A stretch of DNA of 64,000 nucleotides from Roseateles puraquae. GTDB taxonomy: Bacteria; Pseudomonadota; Gammaproteobacteria; Burkholderiales; Burkholderiaceae_C. How positions within the stretch are numbered: the first letter of the stretch is position 1; each line of letters opens with the position of its first letter. Made by a program: the position numbers and the translations under genes. The notes below the pieces were generated by a model. That model worked only from the letters and a program-made list of their open reading frames with translations, was not told where the DNA came from and did no database searches. Location: NCBI RefSeq assembly GCF_002205845.1, contig NZ_NISI01000009.1, positions 124,001-188,000 on the forward strand, in the 5' to 3' direction. Positions 8,225 through 17,462 of this stretch are shown piece after piece.

Positions 8225-10521
8225 CAGAGCAGCTCCTTGGGGTTGAGGATCATCAGCACGCTGCCGTCGCCCATCAGCGCGGAGCCGGCAAAGCCGGTCA
8301 TGCCGCCGAGCACGCCCTCCAAGGGGCGCAGGATGATGTCGGAGGTGCCGTCGAAGTCGTCGACGATCAGGCCGATGGGCTCGCCGCCCCAGCGCAGCAC
8401 CAGCACCGCGTGCTCGCCTTCGGCGTTCAGCCGGGCGGGCTCGTCCATGCCGAGCAGCTCGTTGAGCGGGCGCAGCGGCACGATGCGGCCGCGCAGCACC
8501 ACGGTCTGGGCCTGCTTGAAGCGGTGGATCTCGTCGGCCGGCACACGCACGGTCTCGACGATCAGGTCCATGGGCACGCCAAACCGGCAGCCGGCCGAGC
8601 GAATCATCATCACGTGCGTCACGGCCATCGACAGCGGCAGCGTCAGCGTCAGCGTGGTGCCCTGGCCGCGCACGCTGCTGAGCTGCACCGTGCCATTGAC
8701 CCGCTCCACCGCGGAGCGCACCACGTCCATGCCCACGCCGCGGCCCGACAGGTCCGAGATGTTGTCGGCCGTGGAGAAGCCGGGCAGGAAGACCAGCTGC
8801 ACCGCCTCGGCATCACTCAGCGCCTCGGCGCGGTCTGCAGGGATGAGGCCACGCTCCACCGCCTTGGCGCGCACCCGCGCGGTGTCGACACCGGCGCCAT
8901 CGTCGCGGATGTCCAGCACCACCCGGTCACCGTCCTGGCGGGCACTGACCCGCAGGGTGCCGTGCGCGGGCTTGCCTGCGGCCAGGCGCACGTCGGGGGT
9001 CTCGATGCCATGGTCCAGGCTGTTGCGCAGGATGTGGATGAGCGGGTCGGCCAGGCTTTCGATGACGTTCTTGTCGGCCTCGGTGTCCTCGCCCTCGATG
9101 ATGAGCTGGACCTCCTTGCCCAGGCGCTTGGAGATGTCGCGCACCAGGCGGCCGAAGCGCTGGAACACCGTGCCCACTGGCAGCATGCGCACCTGCATGA
9201 TGGCGTGCTGCATGTCTTCGGCGATGCGGTTGATGACGGCGTACTGGTTCTTGATTTCGCGCGCCAGCTCACGCTGGCTGAAGTGCGCCTCGGCACGCTG
9301 CGCCAGGTAGGGCAGGGCGTTCTTGGCCACCACCATTTCGCCGATCAGGTCCATCAGCCGGTCGACCTTGTCCTGCGCGACCTTGAGCACCTTGTGGCCG
9401 CCGCGCTCGCTGGTGGTGTCGTCGGCCAAGGCGGGCGGCGTCGCCATGCCGCGAGCAGGCTGCTCGGCAGGCGCGGCGCCCAGCGGATGGTGCTGGCGGG
9501 CCCAGGCTGCCAGCGTGGCCTGGGGCGCGTCCTCGGGCGGCAGTTGGGCCGCGGCATCCGCCAGGGCGGCGGCCTCCGTGGCATCGGCGCTGGCGAGGCC
9601 TTGGCGCACGGTCAGCAGTTGCGCGAGCACTTGCTGGGCGGCGGCCACGGTGCCGGCGGTGGCGTGGCGCTGCAGGAGCGCGATCTGGTCGCTCCACAGC
9701 TGGGCGAGGCGCTGCGCCAGCAAGGCGTGATGGGGCTCGCCCAGCGTGCGCACCGGGTCGGGTGCGGCCAGCGTCACCACCTCGCATTGTTCGGGTACGT
9801 AGCGGTAGTGCTCCATCACATAGGCCTCGGGCGCGCTGGACAGCGCCAGGAAGCCGAGCTGTGAGCGGTAGCAGTCGAAGTCCTCCACCGGCCCCCAGTC
9901 GGCGGGCGGCAGCACCTTCAGCGCGACGAGCCCCGGCGTGGCGCGGACGAGCTGCCAGGGGTCCTCGCCCTTGAAGAAGCACTGCGGCTCAGGCTGGTAG
10001 CGCAGCAGGACATGGTCGGGCCGGTGCCAGTCGGGCGCGAGCGCCGCAGCCCAGTCGGGCAGGGCTGCGGCGGCGGGCGCAGCGGTGGCGGCAAGTGCCG
10101 CCGGGGCCGGCCTGGCGGCCTGGCGCGGCGCGCCCAGGAACACGCGCAGGTCGGCTGCCAGCGTTTCAGAGCGGGCCATCGCGCCATCGGGCAGGCGGCC
10201 TTGGCTTGCGATGGCGTCGATCAGCTCGGCGCTGTGGTCCATGGCGGCGAAGAGGGCATCGGCCATCGCGCTGCTGTAGACGAGGCGGCCGGCGCGGACC
10301 TGGTCGAGCACGTCTTCGCCGGCATGGACCACATGCTCCAGCGCGCCGAACTCGAACAGGCCGCAATTGCCCTTCAGGGTGTGGACCGAGCGGAACAGGT
10401 CGTTGAGCAGGGCCGGGTTGTCAGGGCTGCGCTCGATGTCCAGCAGGCGCTGGCCGATGGCCTCCAGGCATTCGCGGGCTTCGAGCACGAACTGCTCGAG
10501 GATTTCGGCGGTGGTGTTCAT
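8224..10521 (-). CDS. cheA: chemotaxis histidine kinase CheA
   Basis: 765 aa. The N-terminal HPt domain carries the phosphorylated histidine H47 (RSVHTLKGNCGLFE). A low-complexity Ala/Pro linker leads to an unusual central domain (about residues 150-260, containing CFFKGEDPWQLVRATPGL). The dimerisation helices, the ATP-binding domain (N box HILRNSLDHGIE, G boxes DDGAGVD and GRGVGMDVVRS) and a C-terminal CheW-like domain follow. It autophosphorylates and passes phosphate to the two CheY-like proteins and CheB. Start and stop overlap their neighbours by 4 bp each. The central domain is not the usual CheY-binding P2 domain as far as can be judged by eye. Confidence 0.95.
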   Translation of the reverse strand: MNTTAEILEQFVLEARECLEAIGQRLLDIERSPDNPALLNDLFRSVHTLKGNCGLFEFGALEHVVHAGEDVLDQVRAGRLVYSSAMADALFAAMDHSAELIDAIASQGRLPDGAMARSETLAADLRVFLGAPRQAARPAPAALAATAAPAAAALPDWAAALAPDWHRPDHVLLRYQPEPQCFFKGEDPWQLVRATPGLVALKVLPPADWGPVEDFDCYRSQLGFLALSSAPEAYVMEHYRYVPEQCEVVTLAAPDPVRTLGEPHHALLAQRLAQLWSDQIALLQRHATAGTVAAAQQVLAQLLTVRQGLASADATEAAALADAAAQLPPEDAPQATLAAWARQHHPLGAAPAEQPARGMATPPALADDTTSERGGHKVLKVAQDKVDRLMDLIGEMVVAKNALPYLAQRAEAHFSQRELAREIKNQYAVINRIAEDMQHAIMQVRMLPVGTVFQRFGRLVRDISKRLGKEVQLIIEGEDTEADKNVIESLADPLIHILRNSLDHGIETPDVRLAAGKPAHGTLRVSARQDGDRVVLDIRDDGAGVDTARVRAKAVERGLIPADRAEALSDAEAVQLVFLPGFSTADNISDLSGRGVGMDVVRSAVERVNGTVQLSSVRGQGTTLTLTLPLSMAVTHVMMIRSAGCRFGVPMDLIVETVRVPADEIHRFKQAQTVVLRGRIVPLRPLNELLGMDEPARLNAEGEHAVLVLRWGGEPIGLIVDDFDGTSDIILRPLEGVLGGMTGFAGSALMGDGSVLMILNPKELL

Positions 10522-10958
10522 CGGGCGGCTCCGGGCAGCGGATGGGCCGCGGCCGCGCGGGCGGCGGCCGCGCCGTCGCCCAGCAGCAGGGCGGCGGTGA
10601 GCACGAGTTCGGCGGGGCGGGCGGGCTTGACGAGGTAGCAGTTGGCCCCAGCCTCCTGCGCGGCGGAGGCGTCCTGCAGCTGGGACTCGGTCGAGACCAT
10701 CATGACCGGCGCCTGCTGCGAGGCCGGCAGGCGGCGCAGCTCACGCACGAAGCCGTAGCCGTCGAGCTTGGGCATGTTCACGTCGACCACGTAGAGGTCG
10801 AAGGGGCGTTCCTGGCCGCCTGCGGCCACGACCTTCTCCACCGCCTCCAGCCCGTTCACGGCCTCGTCGGTCTGCCAGCCGGCGTCGCCCAGCAGCTTGC
10901 GGTGGTACATGCGCACGGTGGCGGCGTCATCGATGACAAGGATGCGCGCAGTCGTCAT
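10518..10958 (-). CDS. CheY-like response regulator
   Basis: 146 aa from the ATG at 10958, which overlaps the cheR stop by 4 bp; a longer upstream frame lies inside cheR and is rejected. Receiver residues are D10/D11 (LVIDDAAT), phosphoacceptor D59 (YVVDVNMPKLDG), the switch region VSTES and Lys in YLVKPA. An alanine-rich tail of about 20 residues follows the receiver fold and has no recognisable motif. It stands directly before cheA and is a likely primary target of the kinase. Confidence 0.9.
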   Translation of the reverse strand: MTTARILVIDDAATVRMYHRKLLGDAGWQTDEAVNGLEAVEKVVAAGGQERPFDLYVVDVNMPKLDGYGFVRELRRLPASQQAPVMMVSTESQLQDASAAQEAGANCYLVKPARPAELVLTAALLLGDGAAAARAAAAHPLPGAAR

Positions 10959-11836
10959 GGCGCCTCTCCGTTCAGGGGTTTCTGGTAGACCATGGCGTCG
11001 GCAAAGCGGCGCACGCGGTAGAGCGCGCTGATGCGGCTCATCGACTCCGAGTGGCCGAGGCAGACAAAGCCGCCCGGCCGCAGCGCGTCGTACATCGCCT
11101 CGGCGGCGGCGCGGCGCGACTGGTCGTCGAAGTAGATGAGCAGGTTGCGGCAGAAGATCAGGTCGATGTCGCGAAAGCGCCGCGTGTCGGCCGGGTCGCT
11201 CAGGTTCACGCGGCTGAACTCGACCGCGGCCACCAGGTCGCGCGAGATGACCCATTCATGCTCGCCGCGCCGCGTGAAGTATTTGTCCAGCCAAGACTTG
11301 GGCAGGTTGGCGATCGAGCGGGCGCTGTACACGCCGCGCTGGGCCGCATCCAGCACCTGCGTGTCGATGTCGCTGGACAGGATCTCCACGTCATGCGCGT
11401 CGATGCCCGGCCACTTCTCCAGCAGGTGCATCGCGATGGAATACGGCTCCTCGCCGGTGGAGGACGGGATGGACCAGATCCGCAGCCGCTCCCCGCGTGG
11501 CTTGGTGCGCACCAGCTCGTTGAGGATGTCGTTGCTCATGCAGTCGAACTGGTAGGCCTCGCGCAGGAAGTAGGTCTCGTTGACCGTCATCGCATTGACG
11601 AGGTGCTGCAGCTCCTGCCCTTCGCGTTCGAAGCGCAGCCCGACGAAGTACTCGCGGAAGTCCGCCGCGCCGGTGGCCTCCATGCGGTCCACGAGGCGCT
11701 TGTCGACGAAGTAGCGCTTGTTGTCGTCGAAGTGGATGCCCGTCTTGCGGTAGAAGAACTCGCGGAACTTCTGGAAGTCGGCATCGCTGACCACGCGGGC
11801 CGCGCGAGCCGGAGCGGAGCGCAGGGCGGTGCTCAT
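10955..11836 (-). CDS. cheR: chemoreceptor methyltransferase CheR
   Basis: 293 aa. The N-terminal helical domain (FREFFYRKTGIHFDDNKRYF) and the SAM-dependent methyltransferase domain are clear: VNETYFLRE, the SAM-binding segment RIWSIPSSTGEEPYSIAMHL, and DLIFCRNLLIYFD. It methylates glutamates of chemoreceptors using S-adenosylmethionine. The SAM loop has PSSTGEE where most relatives read GCSTGEE or GCASGEE. The gene overlaps the HEAT-repeat gene (ATGA) and the following regulator gene (ATGA). Confidence 0.95.
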   Translation of the reverse strand: MSTALRSAPARAARVVSDADFQKFREFFYRKTGIHFDDNKRYFVDKRLVDRMEATGAADFREYFVGLRFEREGQELQHLVNAMTVNETYFLREAYQFDCMSNDILNELVRTKPRGERLRIWSIPSSTGEEPYSIAMHLLEKWPGIDAHDVEILSSDIDTQVLDAAQRGVYSARSIANLPKSWLDKYFTRRGEHEWVISRDLVAAVEFSRVNLSDPADTRRFRDIDLIFCRNLLIYFDDQSRRAAAEAMYDALRPGGFVCLGHSESMSRISALYRVRRFADAMVYQKPLNGEAP

Positions 11837-12456
11837 GCGGCCTCGATTCGGCTGATGGCCAGGTCGGCCGCGAACTGGATGAAGGCGTCGTCGTCAAAGC
11901 GCTCCCGGGCTGCGCGTAAGGCCGGCAGCTCGGCATGGCTGCCCACCTCGGCCAGCACCTCAAGCGCGGCGGCCACCACGTTGACGTGGGCTTCGTGGCG
12001 CAGCACCTGCACGAGCCAGCCGGGCACGGAGGCATGGCGCAGCTCGCCGAGCAGGTTGACGGTGAAGATGCGCACGTCCGGGTCCGGGTCCAGCAGCAGG
12101 CCGTCCACGCAGGGCGCGACGGCTTGCGGCATGGCGGCCAGGGCTTCGATGGCGCCATTGCGCAGGGTCGGGTCTTCGCTGCGCAGCAGCGGCAGCAGCG
12201 ACTGCACGGCCGCTTCGCTGGCGAGCGTGGCCAGGCTCGTGAAGAGCGCCTCGCGCACGGCGCCGTCGGTTTCCACGGCGAGGGCCTGGCCCAGGCTCAG
12301 GGCGGCCTGAGGATGGGCGCCGAGGTCGCGGGCAGCCATGCGGCGCTGGCGTGGGTCGGGGTCGCCGAGCTGCTGCTGCAGGCCCAGCAGGTCGCGGGGA
12401 TGCTGGCGCGCCTGCACCGGGTGCAGGGGGCTGGGATTGCTCTTGCGCAGGGCCAT
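11833..12456 (-). CDS. HEAT-repeat protein of the chemosensory operon
   Basis: 207 aa from the ATG at 12456; a longer frame upstream runs inside cheB and is rejected. It consists of consecutive helical pairs of HEAT/PBS type, e.g. LLPLLRSEDPTLRNGAIEAL and DPDVRIFTVNLLGELRH, with the D-x-x-V/L-R signature repeated about every 31 residues. Such repeats usually serve protein-protein contact. It is 8 bp from the cheB stop and its stop overlaps the cheR start by 4 bp. It may be a scaffold or adaptor for CheB, CheR or the receptors; this is inference from position. Confidence 0.8.
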   Translation of the reverse strand: MALRKSNPSPLHPVQARQHPRDLLGLQQQLGDPDPRQRRMAARDLGAHPQAALSLGQALAVETDGAVREALFTSLATLASEAAVQSLLPLLRSEDPTLRNGAIEALAAMPQAVAPCVDGLLLDPDPDVRIFTVNLLGELRHASVPGWLVQVLRHEAHVNVVAAALEVLAEVGSHAELPALRAARERFDDDAFIQFAADLAISRIEAA

Positions 12457-12464
12457 GGCGGTGC

Positions 12465-13565
12465 TCAGTGGGGGCGGATCCAGTGGTTCAACTGGTCGCT
12501 GATGCGGTGGGAGGGCAGCACGCAGTCGGCGCCCTGGCGTTGGATGAGCTCTTGCGGCATGCCGAAGACGACGGCGCTCTCGGCCGACTCGGCGATGGTT
12601 CGCCCGCCCTGGTCGTGCAGGCGCGCCATGCTGGCGGCGCCGTCGAAGCCCATGCCGGTGAGCAGCACGCCCACGAGCTTCTCGGCCGGCATCAGGCGCA
12701 GGGCACTCTCGACGAGCACATCCACGCAGGGATGCCACGGGTGGCCGGTGGCTTCGGGAACGGGCAGGGCCACCAGCCGGCCCAGGCGCTCGGACAGCAC
12801 CATGTCGAAGCCGCCCTGGGCGATCACGACCTGGCCGGCGCGCAGCGGCGTGGGGCCATCGCACTCCTGCACATCGAGCGCGCAGATCGTGTTCATCCGC
12901 TGGGCGAAGGTGCTCGTGAACTGGGCCGGCATGTGCTGGCAGACCAGCACCGGCCAGGGGAAGTCGGCAGGCAGTTGAGGCAGGATGTCTTCCAGCGTGC
13001 GCGGGCCGCCGGTGGAGACGCCGATCAGCACCAGGCCGTCCGGTCGGCCCGCCACCGGTGCGGGGCGCGGCATCACCGGCGGCGGCGCCACGGCGCGCAC
13101 ACGCGGTGCCGGGCGTGGGCTTGCCGGGGTTGGGCTCAGCGCGCGGGCTGCGCGGGCGCGGCTGCCTCGAATGCGGGCTGTGCTGGCGGCGCGCACCTTG
13201 CGTACCAGGTCGTCCGCCACGACGTCCATGTTCAACGAGATCGTGCCGCCCGGCTTGGCGACATAGTCCACCGCGCCCAGGGCCAGGGCTTCGAGCGTGG
13301 GCAGCGCGCTGGCGGTGGTCAGCGACGAGACCATGATGACCGGCGTCGGCCGTGCGGCCATCAGCAGCGACAGCGCCGTGAGCCCGTCCATCTCGGGCAT
13401 GTTGATGTCCAGCGTGACCACGTCAGGCTCGAACACCTGGGCGAGCTCCACGCCCTCTCGGCCGCTGCGCGCCGACGCCACCTCGAAGCCCGCCTCGCTC
13501 AGCACCTGGCGCAGCACCTTGCGCATCAGCGCCGAGTCATCGACGACCAGGACCTTGTTGCCCAT
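12465..13565 (-). CDS. cheB: chemoreceptor glutamate methylesterase CheB
   Basis: 366 aa. N-terminal receiver domain with D9/D10 and phosphoacceptor D53 (VVTLDINMPEMDGL), an Ala/Pro/Arg-rich linker (about residues 130-175), then the methylesterase domain with the catalytic Ser in GVSTGGPRTL, His in CQHMPAQFT and Asp in LLTGMGFDGA. It removes methyl groups from receptor glutamates and may deamidate glutamines. It pairs with the CheR encoded two genes downstream. Confidence 0.95.
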   Translation of the reverse strand: MGNKVLVVDDSALMRKVLRQVLSEAGFEVASARSGREGVELAQVFEPDVVTLDINMPEMDGLTALSLLMAARPTPVIMVSSLTTASALPTLEALALGAVDYVAKPGGTISLNMDVVADDLVRKVRAASTARIRGSRARAARALSPTPASPRPAPRVRAVAPPPVMPRPAPVAGRPDGLVLIGVSTGGPRTLEDILPQLPADFPWPVLVCQHMPAQFTSTFAQRMNTICALDVQECDGPTPLRAGQVVIAQGGFDMVLSERLGRLVALPVPEATGHPWHPCVDVLVESALRLMPAEKLVGVLLTGMGFDGAASMARLHDQGGRTIAESAESAVVFGMPQELIQRQGADCVLPSHRISDQLNHWIRPH

Positions 13566-13592
13566 GAGTTGTCTCCTCCGGCCTCGTGTCGG

Positions 13593-15233
13593 TCAGGCGG
13601 CTTCGCGCTGCAGCTCGGGCAGCAGGGCCGGGGCTTCGGGTTCGGTCGCGGCAGGCTCATCCTGGCCTTGCCACTGCAGCAGCTGCGCCGGGTCGATGAG
13701 CATGATCAGGCGCTGCTGGCCGTCCAGGCGTGCCACCTCGCGGATCATGCGGCTCTGCGCGTCAGAGAGGGCCGGCGCGGGCGCCAGGCTCTGGCGCGGC
13801 ACGCGCAGCACCTCGGCCACCGAGTCGACGATGAAGCCGGTGCGCTGTTCGCCCAGCGTGAAGACCATGATGCGCTGGCGGTCGTTGCGCGCCAGGGCGG
13901 GCAGGCCCAGGCGGCTTCGTTGGTCGATGACCGGCAGCACGGCGCCGCGCAGGTTGATGACGCCTTCGACGAAGGCCGGGGTGCGCGGCACCTTGGTGAG
14001 CTGCTCGGGCACGCGCACGATCTCCTGCACGGCCATGATGGGCACGCCGAACTCCTCGGCGCCGAGGCGGAAGATGACAAGCTGCAGGTCGTCCTGCACG
14101 GTGCTCGCGGTGGCGATGTCCTGCATGCGGGTCTCCAGGGCCGGTGAGGGTTCGTTCGATGGGGCTGCTGCCGCGTCGGCCTGCAGCCCCTGGGTCAGGG
14201 CGGTGGCCGCGCGCACGGCATCCAGGCCGAGCAGGCGCGCGGAAGAGAGCACCGACACCAGGCGGCGGCCTTCGTCCAGGCGGCAGATGGCGTCGAACTC
14301 GGCGAGCTGGCGGTCGCGGGTCAGCAGTTCGGGCACCGCATCGCTGTGCTGGCGGGGCACGCTGAGCACTTCCTTCACTGCATCCGTCACCAGGCCCACC
14401 GGGCCGCAGCCGGGCAGGCTCACCACCACGATGCGCTGGTGGGTCTCGCCTTCGGGCTCGCCGAGGTGGAAGAGGCTGCGCAGGTCCACCAGCGGCAGCA
14501 GGCGCTGGCGCAACGAGATGACGCCTCGGACGTGGGCCGGTGCCTGGGGCAGGGCGGTCACGTCTTCGGGCAGCTGCACGATCTCCTGCACGTCTTCGAT
14601 CGGGAGGGCGTACTCCTGGCCGGCGACCGTGAAGCTGACCATGCGCAGTTCCTGCGCTGTCGCGGCGACGTTGTCCGCCGTCGCAGGGGCTGCCGTGCGG
14701 GTGTCGCGCACGCCAGCGTCGGCACGGGCGGCAGCCTCGCGCAGCACGGCCTGGAAGGCGCGCTGCACGAGCAGGTCGAAGTCCAGCACCATCAGCAGCT
14801 CATCGCGGCCATCGGCGGTCGGGCGGCGGATCAGGCCGGTCAGGCAGTCGGCCTGCACCACCGACTGGATGCCGGCGGCGGGTTGCAGTTCACCGGCTTC
14901 CACATGCAGCACGCTGCAGACGCGGTCCACCAGGAAGCCCAGGGCCTGGCCGCAGTGGATGACGAGGGCGCGGGAGGCGTCGTTCTGGGCGAGGTCCGGC
15001 AGGCCGACGAGGCGGCGCAGGCTCAGCAGCGGCAGCACGCGGCCGCGCAGGTTGGCCAAGCCCAGCAGGGCGGGCGGGGCCAGCGGCAGCCGGGCGACCT
15101 CGGGCAGGCGGATGATCTCCTGCACCGGGCCCATCGGCACCGCGAACTTCTCGCCGGCCAGCTCGAAGCTGACGAACTGGCCTTCGGCCGTGGCAGCCTC
15201 GACCGGGGGCGGTGCCAGGGAGGTGGCGTCCAT
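13593..15233 (-). CDS. triple CheW-domain coupling protein
   Basis: 546 aa. Three CheW-like beta-barrel domains in tandem: about residues 17-160 (FELAGEKFAVPMGPVQEIIR), 194-340 (FTVAGQEYALPIEDVQEIVQ) and 382-521 (FRLGAEEFGVPIMAVQEIVR). Each has the VQEI core and a following region of the type GLANLRGRVLPLL, GVISLRQRLLPLV or GVINLRGAVLPVI. No kinase, receiver or membrane part is present. Ordinary CheW is a single domain of about 160 aa. It would couple receptors to CheA, and three domains could bridge several partners in an array. It sits between the soluble receptor and cheB, 20 bp after the receptor gene. Confidence 0.92.
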   Translation of the reverse strand: MDATSLAPPPVEAATAEGQFVSFELAGEKFAVPMGPVQEIIRLPEVARLPLAPPALLGLANLRGRVLPLLSLRRLVGLPDLAQNDASRALVIHCGQALGFLVDRVCSVLHVEAGELQPAAGIQSVVQADCLTGLIRRPTADGRDELLMVLDFDLLVQRAFQAVLREAAARADAGVRDTRTAAPATADNVAATAQELRMVSFTVAGQEYALPIEDVQEIVQLPEDVTALPQAPAHVRGVISLRQRLLPLVDLRSLFHLGEPEGETHQRIVVVSLPGCGPVGLVTDAVKEVLSVPRQHSDAVPELLTRDRQLAEFDAICRLDEGRRLVSVLSSARLLGLDAVRAATALTQGLQADAAAAPSNEPSPALETRMQDIATASTVQDDLQLVIFRLGAEEFGVPIMAVQEIVRVPEQLTKVPRTPAFVEGVINLRGAVLPVIDQRSRLGLPALARNDRQRIMVFTLGEQRTGFIVDSVAEVLRVPRQSLAPAPALSDAQSRMIREVARLDGQQRLIMLIDPAQLLQWQGQDEPAATEPEAPALLPELQREAA

Positions 15234-15253
15234 GAGGGTGTCTCCCTGGCGGG

Positions 15254-17182
15254 TCAGTTGCTTTGCAGTTCGTCGGCCAGCGAGGAGATCTCCTCGATGG
15301 CAGCGCTCAGCTCATCGGCGCCCTGGCTTTGCTGCTTGGCCGCAGCGGCGGCCTGCTCGGCGGCCTTCTCGGCCTGGGCGGCAGCGGCGGAGATCTGGTC
15401 CACGCCCACCCGCACCTGGGTCAGGGCGGCCGAGATTTCCACGGCCGTCTGCGCGGCGGCTGCATTGCCGGCTTCCACCGCTTGCACGTCGCGCTCCATG
15501 TGCAGCAGGTTTTGCGTGACGTTGCGCGCCTTGTCCACCTCGGTTTGCGCCGCGCTCATGATCTCGGCGAGGTCACGACCCACGAGGGCGATCTGGTCCT
15601 GGATGCTCTTGACGAGGTCTTTGATGCGGTCGGCGTTCTCGGCCGAGTCGTGCGCGAGGTTGCGGATGTCGGTGGCCACGACGACGAAGCCCTTGCCGTA
15701 CTCGCCCGCGCGGGCGGCTTCGATGCTGCCGTTGACGGCCAGCATATTGGTCTGCACCGAGACCTGGGTGATGGCGTCGACGATCTTGTCGATCTTGCGG
15801 CTCACCAGCTCCAGTTCCTTGATCTGCTGCATGCTGGTGCGTGTGGCCTGCACGCCCGCGCTGATGCTGGTGATGAGGGCGTCGATGTGGGTCTTGTTCT
15901 CGCCCATCAGCGAGCGGATGGCGCCGGCGCGCTCGCGGGCGTCGGTGGCGCGCTGCTCGGCGAGCTGCGCGGCCTTGCCGATCTGGGTGATGGCCGCGGC
16001 CGATTCAGCCGTGGCGCTCGATTGGGTCTGCGCGCCTTTTCGGATCTGCTCCAGCGCGACCATAATCTGGCTGGCGGCGCGGGTGATCTCCTGCACGGTG
16101 CTGCTGAGCTCCTCGGCGGCGGAGGCCACCTCCTCGGCGCTCTTGGAGATGTCAGTGGAGTTCTTCAGCTCCTCGGCGATCTCGGAGAGATTGGCGGCGG
16201 TCTGCTCACATTCGGCCAGTGCGGCGGACTGCTCTTCCACCGTCTTGGCCGACTCCTCGCAGGCCGAGCTCTGCTCGGTCGACGCAGCGGCGATCAGCTC
16301 GGTGCCCTTCAAGGCCTGCTGGGCGGCCACGCTGCTTTGCGCAGCGGCCGAGGCAATGGTGGTGGCGCCTTGCACGATCTCACTGGCATCCGTGCGGATG
16401 CGGTCGAGCTGCGAGGAGATGACCTGGCTCTTCTCGACCTCGGCCTTGATGCTCTCGGCCGAGGTGTTGATGCCGGAGGCGATGCTGGTGACCTCGGTCT
16501 GGATCTGGCCGACAAGATCCTGGATCTGCTTGGCGCTTTTCTCGCTGGTCTCGGCCAGGGTGCGCACCTCGTCGGCCACCACGGCGAAGCCCTTGCCGTG
16601 CTGGCCCGCACGGGCCGCCTCGATGGCGGCGTTCAGCGCGAGCAGGTTGGTCTGGTCGGCGATGCGCACGACCGCCTTGACGATGTCGCCGATGTTGGCG
16701 GCCTGGCGCTCCAGCTCGCCCACCATCTCGACCGAGGCCGCCTGGCGTTCGGCCGCCACGCCCACCGCCTGGATGGTGGCGGAGATTTCGGTGTTGATCT
16801 GACCCGCGAGGTCTCGCATGCCCTCGGCCTTGGCCTGGGCCTCGCGGCTGGCGCCGAGCTGGCGCTCCAGCGCGCCCGTGACCTGGGTGATGGCCGCGAG
16901 CGATTCCTGCGCGGCGCCGGCAGCTTCTTCGGCCCCGCTGGAGATCTGGTCGGCGGCTCGCTTGAGTTCTTCGGCGGCAGAGGCCGCTTCGTTGATGCCG
17001 GCGGCCAGTTCGGCGCTGGCGCTGGCCACGCGCTCCGCCGCCTGCTGCTGCTTGGCCAACGTGCGGGCGCGACGGCGGTACAGCTCGGCGTCGCGGTTCA
17101 TGTTGCGGTTCAGGCCCTTGGCCACCACGGCCGGAGAGGGCGTGCCTTGCAGGGCGTCCTTGTTTTTCACCACCAGCGACAT
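15254..17182 (-). CDS. soluble chemoreceptor with two signalling tips
   Basis: 642 aa with no membrane helix and no recognisable ligand domain; the chain is almost wholly Ala/Glu/Ser-rich coiled coil. Two receptor hairpin tips occur: residues about 165-212 ([20 protein letters not shown] ... [16 protein letters not shown]) and about 463-510 ([20 protein letters not shown] ... [16 protein letters not shown]), some 298 residues apart. The second tip has diverged (VNGS for LNAA). SD GGAGA stands before the ATG. As first gene of the operon it is probably its main receptor, sensing a cytoplasmic state. Confidence 0.88.
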   Translation of the reverse strand: MSLVVKNKDALQGTPSPAVVAKGLNRNMNRDAELYRRRARTLAKQQQAAERVASASAELAAGINEAASAAEELKRAADQISSGAEEAAGAAQESLAAITQVTGALERQLGASREAQAKAEGMRDLAGQINTEISATIQAVGVAAERQAASVEMVGELERQAANIGDIVKAVVRIADQTNLLALNAAIEAARAGQHGKGFAVVADEVRTLAETSEKSAKQIQDLVGQIQTEVTSIASGINTSAESIKAEVEKSQVISSQLDRIRTDASEIVQGATTIASAAAQSSVAAQQALKGTELIAAASTEQSSACEESAKTVEEQSAALAECEQTAANLSEIAEELKNSTDISKSAEEVASAAEELSSTVQEITRAASQIMVALEQIRKGAQTQSSATAESAAAITQIGKAAQLAEQRATDARERAGAIRSLMGENKTHIDALITSISAGVQATRTSMQQIKELELVSRKIDKIVDAITQVSVQTNMLAVNGSIEAARAGEYGKGFVVVATDIRNLAHDSAENADRIKDLVKSIQDQIALVGRDLAEIMSAAQTEVDKARNVTQNLLHMERDVQAVEAGNAAAAQTAVEISAALTQVRVGVDQISAAAAQAEKAAEQAAAAAKQQSQGADELSAAIEEISSLADELQSN

Positions 17183-17462
17183 GCCGTTCTCCTTCCGACT
17201 CGGTTGTCCGGTCTTCGGGCGCCTATCGCTCGTGACCGATCGCTAAGTGATTCAATTGCACCACTGAAATGATTAAAACGCTACTTATGAAATGAGCAAA
17301 ACGTGCGGCAATCGATTGAAGCGTGCATTAGTCTGCAGAAATGCTAGGGTGCGGTCTCGCGCAGGCGGACGAGGTTCGGCCCAGGGACTGGGCTCAGGCG
17401 GGGCGCGGGCGCACAGGACATGGGGATGACGGGCTGCCCAGGCGCGCAATGGCGCCGGCGGC
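17183..17462. other. intergenic region before the chemosensory operon
   Basis: 280 bp between the neopullulanase stop and the receptor start, both minus strand. The part at 17230-17340 is AT-rich and is the likely promoter region of the chemosensory operon. No starch-regulon palindrome and no clear terminator were found; a small hairpin at 17379-17393 has no T-run. Confidence 0.5.
17272..17299 (-). promoter_or_regulatory. possible sigma-70 promoter of the chemosensory operon
   Basis: On the minus strand TTGCTC (-35, 17299-17294) and TTTAAT (-10, 17277-17272) are 16 bp apart, each matching the consensus at 4 of 6 positions, about 90 bp before the receptor ATG. No flagellar sigma-28 pattern was seen. 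Confidence 0.3.

Noticed and set aside
17379-17393. Hairpin GCCCAG-GGA-CTGGGC after the neopullulanase gene
   Set aside because: Short stem and no T-run in the minus-strand direction, so not called a terminator.
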